A stretch of 64,000 nucleotides of DNA from the NCBI RefSeq assembly GCF_009674495.1, contig NZ_WKJN01000026.1, forward strand, positions 29,023 through 93,022. Reading direction: 5' to 3'. The DNA is from Duganella alba (GTDB taxonomy: Bacteria > Pseudomonadota > Gammaproteobacteria > Burkholderiales > Burkholderiaceae_D). The notes beneath the pieces were generated by a model. It saw only the letters and a program-made list of their open reading frames with translations. It searched no databases and was not told the DNA's origin. Below, piece after piece: positions 25,971-34,783 of this stretch (the stretch's first letter is position 1; each line of letters starts with the position of its first letter). Position numbers and translations under genes: made by a program.

Positions 25971-28340
25971 ATGCGTTTTGTACTGCCACTCCTGGCGACC
26001 GCCATCGCGGCCCATGCCACTGCCGCCACTACCTCCACCGCCGCACCAACGCCCATCACCCTCGATCAAGCCATGGCCAATCCGGACTGGATCGGCAATC
26101 CGGTTGAATCGGCATGGTGGGGCTGGGACAGCCGCCAGGTGTACTTCAAGCAGAAACGCAATGGCTCCGCACTGCGCGACACATACCAGATCAATGGCGC
26201 CGCCGCCAAGGTCGTGGAAGAAAAACAGCTGGCCAACCTCGATAGCGCCGATCCGGTCTACAACCGCGAACGCACGCGCGCCATCCTGCTCCGCAACGGC
26301 GACCTGTTTGAGCGCGACCTGAAAACCGGCGCGCTGACGCAGATCGTGCGCGGCACCACGCCGGCCGCCGACGCGCAATACGCCGCCGACGGCAACCACG
26401 TGCAGTTCCGCGTCGGCAGCGACTGGTTCAGCTGGAGCCGCAGCGAGCGCCTGGTGTCGCCGGTCGCGCTGCTGCGCACCGCCAAAGACCCGGACGCCGC
26501 ACCGGACGCCGACTTCCGCCGCGACATGCAACTGCGCCTGATCTCCACGCTGGCGCAGCTTAAGAAGGACAAGGACGACACCCGCGACCAGCGCAACGCC
26601 GACCGCGCCGCCGACGCCACCCGCGCGCCGCAGCCGATCTACCTGGGCGACAAGGTCACCATCGAAACCAGTTCACTGTCGCCGGACGGCCGCTACCTGC
26701 TGGTGGTCACCGCCGCCAAGGACGGCGACAAGCGCCGCGTCGGCAAGCTGCCGAAATACGTGACCGAGTCCGGCTACGAGGAAACCGACGACGAGCGCAA
26801 ACGCGTGAGCGACGCCGGCCCGCTGTCGCACCATCTGAAACTGGTGGAAGTGGCGACGCGCAAAGTGACCGACCTGTCGCTCGACGACCTGCCGGGCATC
26901 AAGGACGATCCGCTGGCCGCGATGCGCGCCGCGCAGAAGCTCGATGCGCTGAAAGGCAATCGCGCCGTGCGCTTCGAAGGCCGCGAAGACTCGATCCGCT
27001 GGAGCGCCAACGGCGCCAGGGTCGCCGTCATGGCGCAGGCCATCGACAACAAGGACCGCTGGATCGCGTCGGTCGATCTGAGCGCCGCCAAGCTGCAACC
27101 GCTGCACCGCCTGAGCGACACCGCCTGGGTCAACAACCGCGGCAACGACTTCGGCTGGCAGCCGGACAACAGCACGCTGTGGTACGAGTCGGAAGAAAGC
27201 GGCTACGGCCACCTGTACCTGCGCACTGCCGACGGCAAATCGCGCGCGCTGACCTCCGGCAAATGGGAGGAATCCAACGTCACCTGGTCGTCGGACGGCC
27301 AGACCGCCTACTTCATGTGCAATCCAAAACTGCCGGGCACTTATGAAGTCTGCTCGACCAGCACCAGGGATGGCGCGCTGAAGGAACTGACCGCGCTGGG
27401 CGGCGTTGAAAGCTTCTCGCTGTCGCCGGACGGCCACAAGCTGCTGGTGCGCTACTCCACCGCCTACATGCCGGCGCAGATCGGCACCGTGTCCAGCAGC
27501 GGCGGCAAGGTCACCCAGCTGACCGACACCCGCAGCGCCGACTACAAGGCGCGCGAGTGGATCGAACCGCAGATCGTGCCGGTGCCGTCGACGCACGGCG
27601 CCGATCCGGTTTGGGCCAAGCTGTATCGTCCGGCCACGCTGGAAGCGGGCAAAAAATATCCGGTCGTAATGTTCGTGCACGGCGCCGGCTACCTGCAGAA
27701 CGTGACCAAGCGCTACCCGGTCTACTTCCGCGAGCAGATGTTCCACAACCTGCTGGTGCAGAAGGGCTACATCGTGCTGGACATGGACTACCGCGCCTCG
27801 CTGGGCTATGGCCGCAACTGGCGCACCGCGATCTACCGCCAGATGGGCCACCCGGAACTGGAAGACTACGTCGATGGCCTGAACTGGATGGTCGCCAATC
27901 AACAGGGGGACGTCAAGAACGTCGGCATCTACGGTGGCAGCTACGGCGGCTTCATGACCTTCATGGCGCTGCTGCGCGCACCGGACCAGTTCAAGTCCGG
28001 CGCGGCGCTGCGTCCCGTCACCGACTGGACCACCTACAACCACGAGTACACCGCCAACATCCTGAACACGCCGGAGCTGGACCCGGAAGCGTACAAGGTG
28101 TCGTCGCCGATCGAATACGCCGACCAGCTGAAAGGCAATCTGCTGATCGCCCATGGCATGATCGACGATAACGTCTTCTTCCAGGATTCGGTGCGCATGG
28201 CGCAACGCTTCATCGAACTGAAAAAGGACAACTGGGAACTGGCGCCGTATCCGCTGGAACGCCACGGCTTCGTGCATCCTGAATCGTGGTACGACGAATA
28301 CCGCCGCATCTACCAACTGTTTGAACGCACGCTGAAATAA
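25971..28340 (+). CDS. Secreted S9 family peptidase (DPP IV-like)
   Basis: A 789-residue serine peptidase with signal peptide (MRFVLPLLATAIAAHATAA). A large N-terminal propeller (about residues 60-530) resembles the DPPIV N-terminal domain, with YESEESGYGHLYL as a family hallmark. The hydrolase domain has HGAGYLQNV in the oxyanion region, the nucleophile in GGSYGGFMT (Ser657), Asp in GMIDDNV and His in ERHGFVHPESW. The mature enzyme should cleave dipeptides from peptide N-termini in the periplasm. The GH13 gene begins 8 bp after the stop, so they form an operon. Confidence 0.94.
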   Translation: MRFVLPLLATAIAAHATAATTSTAAPTPITLDQAMANPDWIGNPVESAWWGWDSRQVYFKQKRNGSALRDTYQINGAAAKVVEEKQLANLDSADPVYNRERTRAILLRNGDLFERDLKTGALTQIVRGTTPAADAQYAADGNHVQFRVGSDWFSWSRSERLVSPVALLRTAKDPDAAPDADFRRDMQLRLISTLAQLKKDKDDTRDQRNADRAADATRAPQPIYLGDKVTIETSSLSPDGRYLLVVTAAKDGDKRRVGKLPKYVTESGYEETDDERKRVSDAGPLSHHLKLVEVATRKVTDLSLDDLPGIKDDPLAAMRAAQKLDALKGNRAVRFEGREDSIRWSANGARVAVMAQAIDNKDRWIASVDLSAAKLQPLHRLSDTAWVNNRGNDFGWQPDNSTLWYESEESGYGHLYLRTADGKSRALTSGKWEESNVTWSSDGQTAYFMCNPKLPGTYEVCSTSTRDGALKELTALGGVESFSLSPDGHKLLVRYSTAYMPAQIGTVSSSGGKVTQLTDTRSADYKAREWIEPQIVPVPSTHGADPVWAKLYRPATLEAGKKYPVVMFVHGAGYLQNVTKRYPVYFREQMFHNLLVQKGYIVLDMDYRASLGYGRNWRTAIYRQMGHPELEDYVDGLNWMVANQQGDVKNVGIYGGSYGGFMTFMALLRAPDQFKSGAALRPVTDWTTYNHEYTANILNTPELDPEAYKVSSPIEYADQLKGNLLIAHGMIDDNVFFQDSVRMAQRFIELKKDNWELAPYPLERHGFVHPESWYDEYRRIYQLFERTLK

Positions 28341-28348
28341 GGGACTCT

Positions 28349-29638
28349 ATGAAAAAGCTTGCCGCCTCGCTGATCCTGGCGACGTTATTCACCGCCGCCC
28401 ACGCCGAGCCGAAACACCCGGCGTGGTCGCGCAGCTCCAACGTGTATGAAGTCAATCCGCGCCAGTTCAGCCAGGAAGGCACGCTGAACGCGGTCACCGC
28501 CAGCCTGCCGCGCCTCAAGCAGATGGGCGTGGACATCGTCTGGCTGATGCCGATTCATCCGATCGGCCAGAAGAACCACAAGGGCACGCTGGGCAGCTAC
28601 TACGCGGTGCAGGACTACACCGCCGTCAACCCGGACTACGGCAGCATCGATGACCTGCGCAAGCTGACCAGGCAGGCGCACGCGCTGGGCATGCACGTCA
28701 TCATCGACTGGGTGGGCAACCACACGGCGTGGGACAACCCGTGGGTGACGCAGCACCCCGACTGGTTCAAGAAGAACGACAAGGGTGAGATCTACTCCGT
28801 CACCTTCAAGAACGAAGCCGGCGGCACCGAGGAATGGACCGACGTGGTCGGCCTCGACTACGACAACAAGGAACTGTGGAAGGGCATGACGGAAGCCATG
28901 GCCTACTGGGTCAAGGAAGCCGGCATCGACGGCTTCCGCTGCGACGCGGCGGGCCTGGTGCCGACCGCGTTCTGGGACCAGGCGCGCGCGCAGCTGGACA
29001 AGATCAAGCCGGTGTTCATGCTGGCCGAGTGGAACGAGCCGGCGCTGCACGACAAGGCCTTCGACGCCAGCTACGACTGGCCGCTGAACGACATCATGAA
29101 GAAGATCGGCAAGGGCGAAGCCGGCGCCGCCGAACTGCGCGCCTACGTGACCAATCCGCCGAAGACCTTCCCGCGCGACGCCTACCGCCTGCAGTTCACC
29201 AACAACCACGACATCAATTCGTGGGCCGGCGCGGACAAGGATCTGTATGGCCCGGCATGGGGCGCGATGACGGTGCTGAGCTACACCCTGCCCGGCATCC
29301 CGCTGATCTACAACGGCCAGGAATCGCGGCTGGACAAGAAGCTGGAGTTCTTCGAAAAAGATCCGATCGACTGGAAGAACTATGAACTGGAAGGCTTCTT
29401 CACCGGCCTGAATGCGCTGAAGAAGCAGAACCCGGCGCTGTGGAACGGCGCCTCGGGCGGCGCGGTGCAACTGCTGGAAGTCGGCAACGAGAAGCTGTTT
29501 GCCTTCAAGCGCCAGCAAGGCGCCAACAACCTGCGCGTGATCGTCAATCCGACCAACCAGGTGCAGAAGTACAAGCTGGCCGGCGAAGGCCAGGCCGTGC
29601 TGAAGCCATGGCGCTGGCGCATCATCGTGCCGGAATAA
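28349..29638 (+). CDS. Secreted GH13 alpha-amylase family protein
   Basis: A 429-residue glycoside hydrolase with signal peptide (MKKLAASLILATLFTAAHAE). The TIM barrel carries the four GH13 regions: DWVGNHTAWDN, GFRCDAAG (nucleophile Asp199), MLAEWNEP (acid/base Glu227) and FTNNHDINSW (Asp288). A short C-terminal beta domain ends near residue 425. It probably hydrolyses alpha-glucans or maltooligosaccharides outside the cytoplasm. It shares an operon with the DPP IV-like peptidase, 8 bp apart, an odd protease-amylase pairing that suggests joint polymer scavenging. Confidence 0.94.
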   Translation: MKKLAASLILATLFTAAHAEPKHPAWSRSSNVYEVNPRQFSQEGTLNAVTASLPRLKQMGVDIVWLMPIHPIGQKNHKGTLGSYYAVQDYTAVNPDYGSIDDLRKLTRQAHALGMHVIIDWVGNHTAWDNPWVTQHPDWFKKNDKGEIYSVTFKNEAGGTEEWTDVVGLDYDNKELWKGMTEAMAYWVKEAGIDGFRCDAAGLVPTAFWDQARAQLDKIKPVFMLAEWNEPALHDKAFDASYDWPLNDIMKKIGKGEAGAAELRAYVTNPPKTFPRDAYRLQFTNNHDINSWAGADKDLYGPAWGAMTVLSYTLPGIPLIYNGQESRLDKKLEFFEKDPIDWKNYELEGFFTGLNALKKQNPALWNGASGGAVQLLEVGNEKLFAFKRQQGANNLRVIVNPTNQVQKYKLAGEGQAVLKPWRWRIIVPE

Positions 29639-29644
29639 CCCCGG

Positions 29645-29700
29645 ACGAAAGGGTCAGACCCCGCATGGGGTCTGACCCTGGCCGCAGCGGTATGCGGGTT
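29645..29700. repeat. Palindromic intergenic repeat, copy B (inverted)
   Basis: Arms AGGGTCAGACCCC (29650-29662) and GGGGTCTGACCCT (29667-29679) around GCAT, followed by GGCCGCAGCGGTATGCGGGTT-like flank. This is the near-exact reverse complement of copy A including the flank. It lies between the convergent GH13 and M20 genes. Confidence 0.85.
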
Positions 29701-29745
29701 GCGCAGGCGCCGCTTGCAGCACAGTCAAAAGCCACCCCTTAGCCC

Positions 29746-31146
29746 CTATTCGGTCGCCAGGCGCTTGCCGAGGCGGTACAGGTATTCCTGGCCGTCGTAC
29801 AGCGACTTGACGCGGATGTGCTCATTCAAGCCGTGCGCGCCGCTGCCTTCCGGGCCATGGAACATGCCGCTGACGCCGTAGGTCCAGATACCGGCGTTGT
29901 TCAGGAAGCGGCCGTCGGTGCCGCCCGTCGACATGGTCGGCACCACCGGCACGCCCGGCCACATATCGTTGCTGATCTCTTCCACAGCCTTCATCAGCAC
30001 CGGCGTCATGGGCGGCATCGGGCCATCGACGCCATCGCCGATGCGGGTGATCTTGATCTTGTCGTCGGCCACCACGCGCTGCAGGGTCGCCTGCACTTCG
30101 GCGATCGGCTCGCCCGGCAGGATGCGGCAGTTGACGGTGGCGCGGGCGCGCTGCGGCAACGCGTTGTCGGCATGGCCGGCATCGACCTTGGTCGCCACGC
30201 AGGTGGTGCGCACGGTGGAGTTGTGCACCGGGCTGACCGCGTACAGCCGGTCCAGCGCCGCCTGATCCGGCGGATCTTGCAGAATCGCCTTCATGTCGGC
30301 GGCCACCTGGCCCTTTTCAATCGCCGACATGCGCTCGTAGTAGGCGCGCGTCACCGGCGACAGCTTGAAAGGGAACGAGAACTGTCCGAGGCGCGACAGG
30401 CCGTCGGCCAGATGATAGATCGCGTTGTCCTTGAACGGCGCCGAACTGTGGCCGCCGGGATTGGTCACCTCCAGCTGGAAGCTCTGGTAAATCTTTTCGC
30501 CGGCCTGGATGCCATGGCGGACCGGCTTGCCGTCCTTGTCCAGCAGGCCGCCGCCGCCTTCGTTCAGCGCGATCTCGGCGTCGATCAGCGCGCGGTGGTG
30601 GTTGACCAGGTATTCGGCGCCGTCAAACTGGGACGGCACCAGCTCCTCGTCGCAGGTCAGCGCCAGGATGATGTCGCGTTTCAGCGGCAGCTTCTCTTTT
30701 TTGTAGAGCAGCATATTGTTGACAAAGGACGCGGCCATGGCCTTGTCGTCGGACGAGCCGCGCGCGTAGAACATGCCGTTTTCCTCGACCAGCTTGAACG
30801 GATCGCGCTCCCAGTCTTCGCGCCTGGCCTCGACCACGTCGATGTGGGCCAGCAGCAGCAGCGGCTTCTTGCTGCCGTCGCCCTTCAGGCGCGCGATCAG
30901 GTTGCCCTTGGCCGGACCGCCGGGCGGAATCAGGATTTGCAGCTCGCTGTCCTTGAAGCCGCCGGCTTTCAGGCGCCTGGCCATCTTCTGCGCCGCCACC
31001 GTGCAGGAGCCGACCGAATTGGTGGTGTTGGTCTCCACCAGCTCCTGGTAGATCGACCGCATCTGCTGTTGCACCGGCGTCAGGTCCGCGCCCTGCGCCG
31101 CGCCCGCCACCGCCAAACCCGCCAACCACCAAGCCGCCGTCTTCAT
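29746..31146 (-). CDS. Secreted M20 family metallopeptidase
   Basis: A 466-residue di-zinc exopeptidase with signal peptide (MKTAAWWLAGLAVAGAAQGAD). Ligand motifs are LLLLAHIDVV (His and Asp), ARGSSDDKA (bridging Asp), the catalytic pair in CDEELVP, NEGGGG, and a C-terminal His in FHGPEGSGAHGLNE. A lid/dimerisation domain is inserted around residues 215-340. The family removes C- or N-terminal residues from short peptides. It is convergent with the GH13 gene across repeat copy B and monocistronic. Confidence 0.92.
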   Translation of the reverse strand: MKTAAWWLAGLAVAGAAQGADLTPVQQQMRSIYQELVETNTTNSVGSCTVAAQKMARRLKAGGFKDSELQILIPPGGPAKGNLIARLKGDGSKKPLLLLAHIDVVEARREDWERDPFKLVEENGMFYARGSSDDKAMAASFVNNMLLYKKEKLPLKRDIILALTCDEELVPSQFDGAEYLVNHHRALIDAEIALNEGGGGLLDKDGKPVRHGIQAGEKIYQSFQLEVTNPGGHSSAPFKDNAIYHLADGLSRLGQFSFPFKLSPVTRAYYERMSAIEKGQVAADMKAILQDPPDQAALDRLYAVSPVHNSTVRTTCVATKVDAGHADNALPQRARATVNCRILPGEPIAEVQATLQRVVADDKIKITRIGDGVDGPMPPMTPVLMKAVEEISNDMWPGVPVVPTMSTGGTDGRFLNNAGIWTYGVSGMFHGPEGSGAHGLNEHIRVKSLYDGQEYLYRLGKRLATE

Positions 31147-31268
31147 ATCGTCCTTGTCTGATGAGATTGTCTAATTGACTAAATTAATCCCTCCGCCATG
31201 GGGCTGTCAACAAAATGGATGCAGGCTCTTGCCAAACCCGGCAGGTGGTCGCTATAATTGCGGCCCTT

Positions 31269-31344
31269 GGCCTGGTAGCTCAGTTGGTAGAGCAGAGGAT
31301 TGAAAATCCTTGTGTCGGTGGTTCGATTCCGCCCCGGGCCACCA
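31269..31344 (+). tRNA. tRNA-Phe (GAA)
   Basis: A 76-nt cloverleaf. The acceptor stem GGCCTGG pairs with CCGGGCC, the D-loop AGTTGGTAGA and the T-arm GGTTCGATTCC are standard, the anticodon GAA is at 31302-31304, and the 3' CCA is encoded. A terminator follows at 31357. Confidence 0.97.
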
Positions 31345-31356
31345 AGAATATAAAAA

Positions 31357-31379
31357 CGCCACCCTCGGGTGGCGTTTTT
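31357..31379 (+). terminator. Rho-independent terminator of tRNA-Phe
   Basis: Stem CGCCACC / GGTGGCG with a CTCG loop (31357-31363 and 31368-31374), then TTTTT. An A run before the stem makes it usable from both strands. Confidence 0.88.
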
Positions 31380-31551
31380 GCCATCTACGCCGCCCCGCCG
31401 GCATCCCGTACCCGCCGCCCGATCCATTTCCATGCCGCCGCTCGCATTGCTGCCTGCGGCACGGCATCACGTATCCGACATCAACATTCAGCGCCTGATT
31501 GCCACCGCGCGCCAACCTTGCCGCCTGGTGTTTTTATTTTGCGGGGGCGTT

Positions 31552-31571
31552 GTGATACGTTATAGTATTAC
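31552..31571. promoter_or_regulatory. Inverted repeat upstream of the FkbM gene
   Basis: GTGATAC-N6-GTATTAC (7-bp arms, one mismatch) overlaps a TATAGT -10-like hexamer at 31561. It is about 100 bp upstream of the FkbM start. The 31380-31673 gap otherwise holds no gene that I can support. Confidence 0.35.
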
Positions 31572-31673
31572 TGCAAAGCAATGAGTGCCGTGATGATGGA
31601 CCGACACTGCAGAAAACTCATCGCGACAATAGCGGTTGATCAATCAGCTCAAAATATGAATGGAGTGCACCAT

Positions 31674-32477
31674 ATGAAAAATTTGCGGCCCATAGCTTTT
31701 GTATTGGCAAGTACAAACCACGGTTCTATGCTGGTTAACAGGCACGATTATCGACTCACGCCGGCGGGTGGCTACGGCGCTGGATTTCAATTATTGAATA
31801 CGTCGGCATTTGATCCTCAGGAAATTGATTTTGCCGTTCAGTTGCTTATGAGCCGCAAGCAGAACTTTGGTAATGGTGTGGTGGCGATCGACTGTGGTGC
31901 AAATCTTGGGGTGCATACGATTGAATGGGCACAAGCCATGCACGGCTGGGGCGAAGTGATCGCCTTTGAGGCGCAGGAGCGCATTTATTACGCTTTGGCA
32001 GGAAATATCGCGCTGAATAACTGCTTTAACGCCCGGGCCATTTTCGCCGCAGTGGGCGCGTCGGAGGGAGAGATATTCGTTCCTCTGCCAGATTATTTTT
32101 CACCATCCAGCTTCGGCAGCTTGGAAATCAGAAAGAAAAGTACGACGGAGTTTATTGGCCAAGAGATCGATTACACCGAGGAGAATTGTGTAAGAACAAA
32201 AATGACTTCTATCGATCAGTTAAATCTCAAAAGATTGGATTTCATCAAAATCGATATCGAAGGCATGGAGATGGAGGCCTTGGTTGGCGCGGAACAATCC
32301 ATCGATAAATACCGGCCGCAATTGATGATCGAAAAGATCAAGTCGAACGAGGGAGAAATTCGCGCCTTCCTGGAAAAATTTGACTATCAGGTATTCCCAT
32401 TTGGAATTAATCTGGTGGCCGTACACCAAGACGATCCGGTGGCCCAGCAACTGAGCAAGTTAAACTTTAACGTTTAA
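31674..32477 (+). CDS. FkbM family methyltransferase
   Basis: A 267-residue SAM-dependent methyltransferase. The start at 31674 is chosen for the GGAG at 31662; longer in-frame starts at 31581 have none. The SAM-binding motif is VVAIDCGANLGVHTIEW (core DCGANLG), followed by EVIAFEAQ (acidic strand beta2). The post-motif signature DFIKIDIEGMEMEALVGA (core KIDIEG) is typical of FkbM proteins, which O-methylate sugars of glycans or natural products. It is clearly less GC-rich than its neighbours, stands alone behind a tRNA gene and precedes a lysozyme remnant, so it is probably acquired DNA. Its substrate is unknown. Confidence 0.85.
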   Translation: MKNLRPIAFVLASTNHGSMLVNRHDYRLTPAGGYGAGFQLLNTSAFDPQEIDFAVQLLMSRKQNFGNGVVAIDCGANLGVHTIEWAQAMHGWGEVIAFEAQERIYYALAGNIALNNCFNARAIFAAVGASEGEIFVPLPDYFSPSSFGSLEIRKKSTTEFIGQEIDYTEENCVRTKMTSIDQLNLKRLDFIKIDIEGMEMEALVGAEQSIDKYRPQLMIEKIKSNEGEIRAFLEKFDYQVFPFGINLVAVHQDDPVAQQLSKLNFNV

Positions 32478-32501
32478 TTTCAGGCCCGTCTGGAATCCAG
32501 C

Positions 32502-32529
32502 GGCCCAAGTCCTGCCACGGTCTTGGGCC
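32502..32529. other. Hairpin downstream of the FkbM gene
   Basis: GGCCCAAG (32502-32509) and CTTGGGCC (32522-32529) form a perfect 8-bp stem with a 12-nt loop, 25 bp after the FkbM stop. There is no T run, so it may stabilise the mRNA end rather than terminate. Confidence 0.4.
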
Positions 32530-32579
32530 ACACGCAGGCCAATCAAGAGGCGTAATGCGCAAACTTGAATTTGCGCGCC

Positions 32580-32754
32580 GATATTGATTGCAGAAGAAAG
32601 AAGTACGGTTCGCCTATCTGAAGGCCACCCAAGGCACCGGGTACATGGATGGAAAGTTCGCCATGTTCTGGAACCAGCTCGGCAAATTACCCAAGAACCA
32701 GCAGGTGCATCGCGGCGCCTACCACTTCCTCAGCGCGGAAAAGGACGGCGCAGT
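32580..32754 (+). pseudogene. GH25 lysozyme fragment
   Basis: The translated segment VRFAYLKATQGTGYMDGKF and HRGAYHFLSAEKDG match the first third of glycoside hydrolase family 25 muramidases. Just upstream, GATATTGATTG followed by CAGAAGAAA would read D-I-D-W-Q-K-K with one extra G, the conserved IDW of GH25, so a one-base deletion is likely. There is no proper start codon, the N-terminal catalytic Asp region is missing, and homology stops after about 60 codons. It is a decayed remnant, probably of a phage or island lysozyme gene. Confidence 0.7.
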
Positions 32755-32823
32755 AATGTTGAAACGATCAGTTCGTCAATCATGGAACGATCGCTCCAGA
32801 GCGTCAGATAGAGGGGATAGACG

Positions 32824-33696
32824 CTAGCGGCGGCGATCCGCCGGGTGATACCAGAGTTCGCGCCGCGCCAGCGGCGTGGCGGCCGACAGCAGCGGGTTAC
32901 GCAGCTCGAACACACGGCGCGCGGCCAGGCTCGAACGGGCGATCATGTCGCCGAAATATTCCTGGAACAGGTGCACATAGCTGCCGTCGGCCAGCATGCC
33001 TTCCAGGCCCTGCTGGATGGCAGCGGCCAGCGCGGGATTCGATTTGTTGACGAAGAAATAGAACGCGCTCGGGTAATGCAGCGCCAGCCCCGGCGCCACC
33101 GTCAGCCCCTGTTCGGCAAAGGCCGCCGCCTCGTGCCAGACCTCAAACACGGCGCGCGGAAAATAATCGACCCGGCCGGACTCCAGCATCTTGAACATGC
33201 CGGCATAATCGGACGCGGTTTGCACCCGGTAGTGGTTGGCGCGCAGGATGTCGGTGTCGGGCCAGTCGTGCCCTTGCAGCGCGTCCAGCGCCTGCAGTTC
33301 TGCGGCCTTGCGGATGGCGCCGAAGCGCGCCGCATCGCGCCGGCGTATCATCAGCAGGCGCCAGCCGATCAGGCCCATGTCGAGCGGAATGCGCACCGGC
33401 AGCAGTTCGCGCTCGCGCGCCTGCGAGGTCATGGTCCACAGCACATCGACCACGCGGCCCGCCGCCAGTTCGGCCAGCGCGCGGTTCTGCCGCATCATGA
33501 CGGTGGTCGGTTCCAGCACATGGTCGCCGCCGGAGCGCGCCAGCGCCATGCGCAGCAGGCGCACCGGGTAGTGTTCGGCGCCGTTGCCATGCCCTTCCGC
33601 CTCCGATTGCGGATACCGCACCAGCGTGGCGGCGCGCGCCGGCGTGAGCCCCAGCGCCAACGTACCGCCCAGCAGGAATTGTCTACGGTCGACCAT
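32824..33696 (-). CDS. Periplasmic solute-binding protein (family 3-like)
   Basis: A 290-residue exported protein. The leader MVDRRQFLLGGTLALGLTPARA contains a twin-arginine-like RRQFLL, so Tat export is possible. The body has the two-lobed pattern of ABC-type family 3 binding proteins (DVLWTMTSQARERELLPVRIPLDMGLIGWRLL, in which the lobe crossover is visible; later VDYFPRAVFEVWHEA). No permease or ATPase gene is adjacent, so it may be an orphan or serve as a sensor-type binding protein. The ligand is unknown. Confidence 0.75.
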   Translation of the reverse strand: MVDRRQFLLGGTLALGLTPARAATLVRYPQSEAEGHGNGAEHYPVRLLRMALARSGGDHVLEPTTVMMRQNRALAELAAGRVVDVLWTMTSQARERELLPVRIPLDMGLIGWRLLMIRRRDAARFGAIRKAAELQALDALQGHDWPDTDILRANHYRVQTASDYAGMFKMLESGRVDYFPRAVFEVWHEAAAFAEQGLTVAPGLALHYPSAFYFFVNKSNPALAAAIQQGLEGMLADGSYVHLFQEYFGDMIARSSLAARRVFELRNPLLSAATPLARRELWYHPADRRR

Positions 33697-33745
33697 GGGT
33701 CAATATTAACTTAGAAGCAATCCCGTGCACAATCGGCGGCGCCGC

Positions 33746-34183
33746 TCAGGCATGGCGCGCGGCCAGCTTGGCGCGCAGCTCCTTGATTTCGGCGGCGTAG
33801 TTGTCGCGCGCGGTGACGGCGCCGACCAGTTCCATCTCGGCCGCCAGCCGGGCGTCGGACAGGGCGGCGGCGGCGGCGACATTGCGCTCGATCTGTGCGC
33901 GCAGGTCGGCCAGCTGCGCATCCTTGCCTTCGATCGCCAGCTGGTCCTTGGCCTTGCCGACCAGCGCGTCGGTGGCAATGCTGCGGGCATTGCGCAGCTC
34001 GGCCATCAGCTGTTCGATTTCCTCGTTGCGCTCGGCCAGCCCGGTCTGCGCCGCCTGCAACGCCTCTTCGGTGCGCGCCAGCGTTTCGCGCGGACCGGCC
34101 ACCGCTTCCTCCGCCGTTCGCTGCACCCAGTCGCCCAGCGCGGCAACAATGGCTTCGGGAATCTCCAGTTTCGGTGCGGTCAT
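33746..34183 (-). CDS. Coiled-coil protein of unknown function
   Basis: A 145-residue soluble protein. The ATG at 34183 (MTAPKLEIPEAIVAAL) is chosen because GGAG lies 6 nt upstream; a TTG at 34195 is also in frame. After about 30 residues, almost the whole rest is a predicted coiled coil (ETLARTEEALQAAQTGLAER, later ELRAKLAARHA). No membrane segment or signal is seen. I do not recognise a family; a structural or DNA-associated role such as in KfrA-like proteins would be a guess. Confidence 0.6.
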   Translation of the reverse strand: MTAPKLEIPEAIVAALGDWVQRTAEEAVAGPRETLARTEEALQAAQTGLAERNEEIEQLMAELRNARSIATDALVGKAKDQLAIEGKDAQLADLRAQIERNVAAAAALSDARLAAEMELVGAVTARDNYAAEIKELRAKLAARHA

Positions 34184-34309
34184 CACAGGCTCCAATCAAA
34201 ATAGAACACACAAGATACCGCATGAGATTGCCGTCAGGCAAGTCCACTGGCGTGCGGCTGCGCGGACGCGAAACTGCCAGCATCGACGTTATCTTTAAAT
34301 AACATCATC

Positions 34310-34654
34310 TTGGGCCAGCCACGCAACCTGAGCGGCACAACCGGGCGCATCACCATCGACAACGCCGAGCGGCATCCGCAAGACCTGGTGGACTACTAGC
34401 GCGCGCACATGCGCCACACGCGCGACGCCTGGCGCAGCGGCGTCATCGACCCGGCCGATGGTCTGCCGGACAGCGCCCGCAAGACGCTGGGCAAGCGCAA
34501 GACCATGCCGGCGCTTTACACGGCCGCCGCCGTGCTGGACGACGAAGGCGACAACTGGATCGCCGTCTTCTACAGCGCCGCGCACGAGGCGCAATTTACG
34601 GAACTGTGCGAGCAGCTCGACATCAGGCGCATCGAACGCGCCGCGTGGCGGTAG
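34310..34654 (+). pseudogene. ORF interrupted by an in-frame amber codon
   Basis: Translation from about 34310 reads LGQPRNLSGTTGRITIDNAE and continues to LVDY, then TAG at 34397-34399, then RAHMRHTRDAWRSGV through to ERAAWR and a stop at 34654. The two halves share the same frame and codon style, and the 3' half (81 codons from the ATG at 34409) has no convincing ribosome site. I do not recognise the family. Either the gene is broken by the stop, or only the 3' half is expressed from 34409. Confidence 0.45.
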
Positions 34655-34783
34655 CAGGCTGCCGGCCGCCTGTGGCGCCGATCCCGCAGTTCATCGACAC
34701 CCATTGCAGTTTATCGCAATGATGTCGCACGGGCATGCTAAATTGCTACGATTGGTCTTCCATTCATCAACGATGAGGTCTCC

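Noticed and set aside
31269..32560. Attachment-site repeat of the tRNA-Phe 3' end
   Set aside because: Only the short string GGGCCAC recurs downstream (near 32525), inside a hairpin; too short to call an att site.
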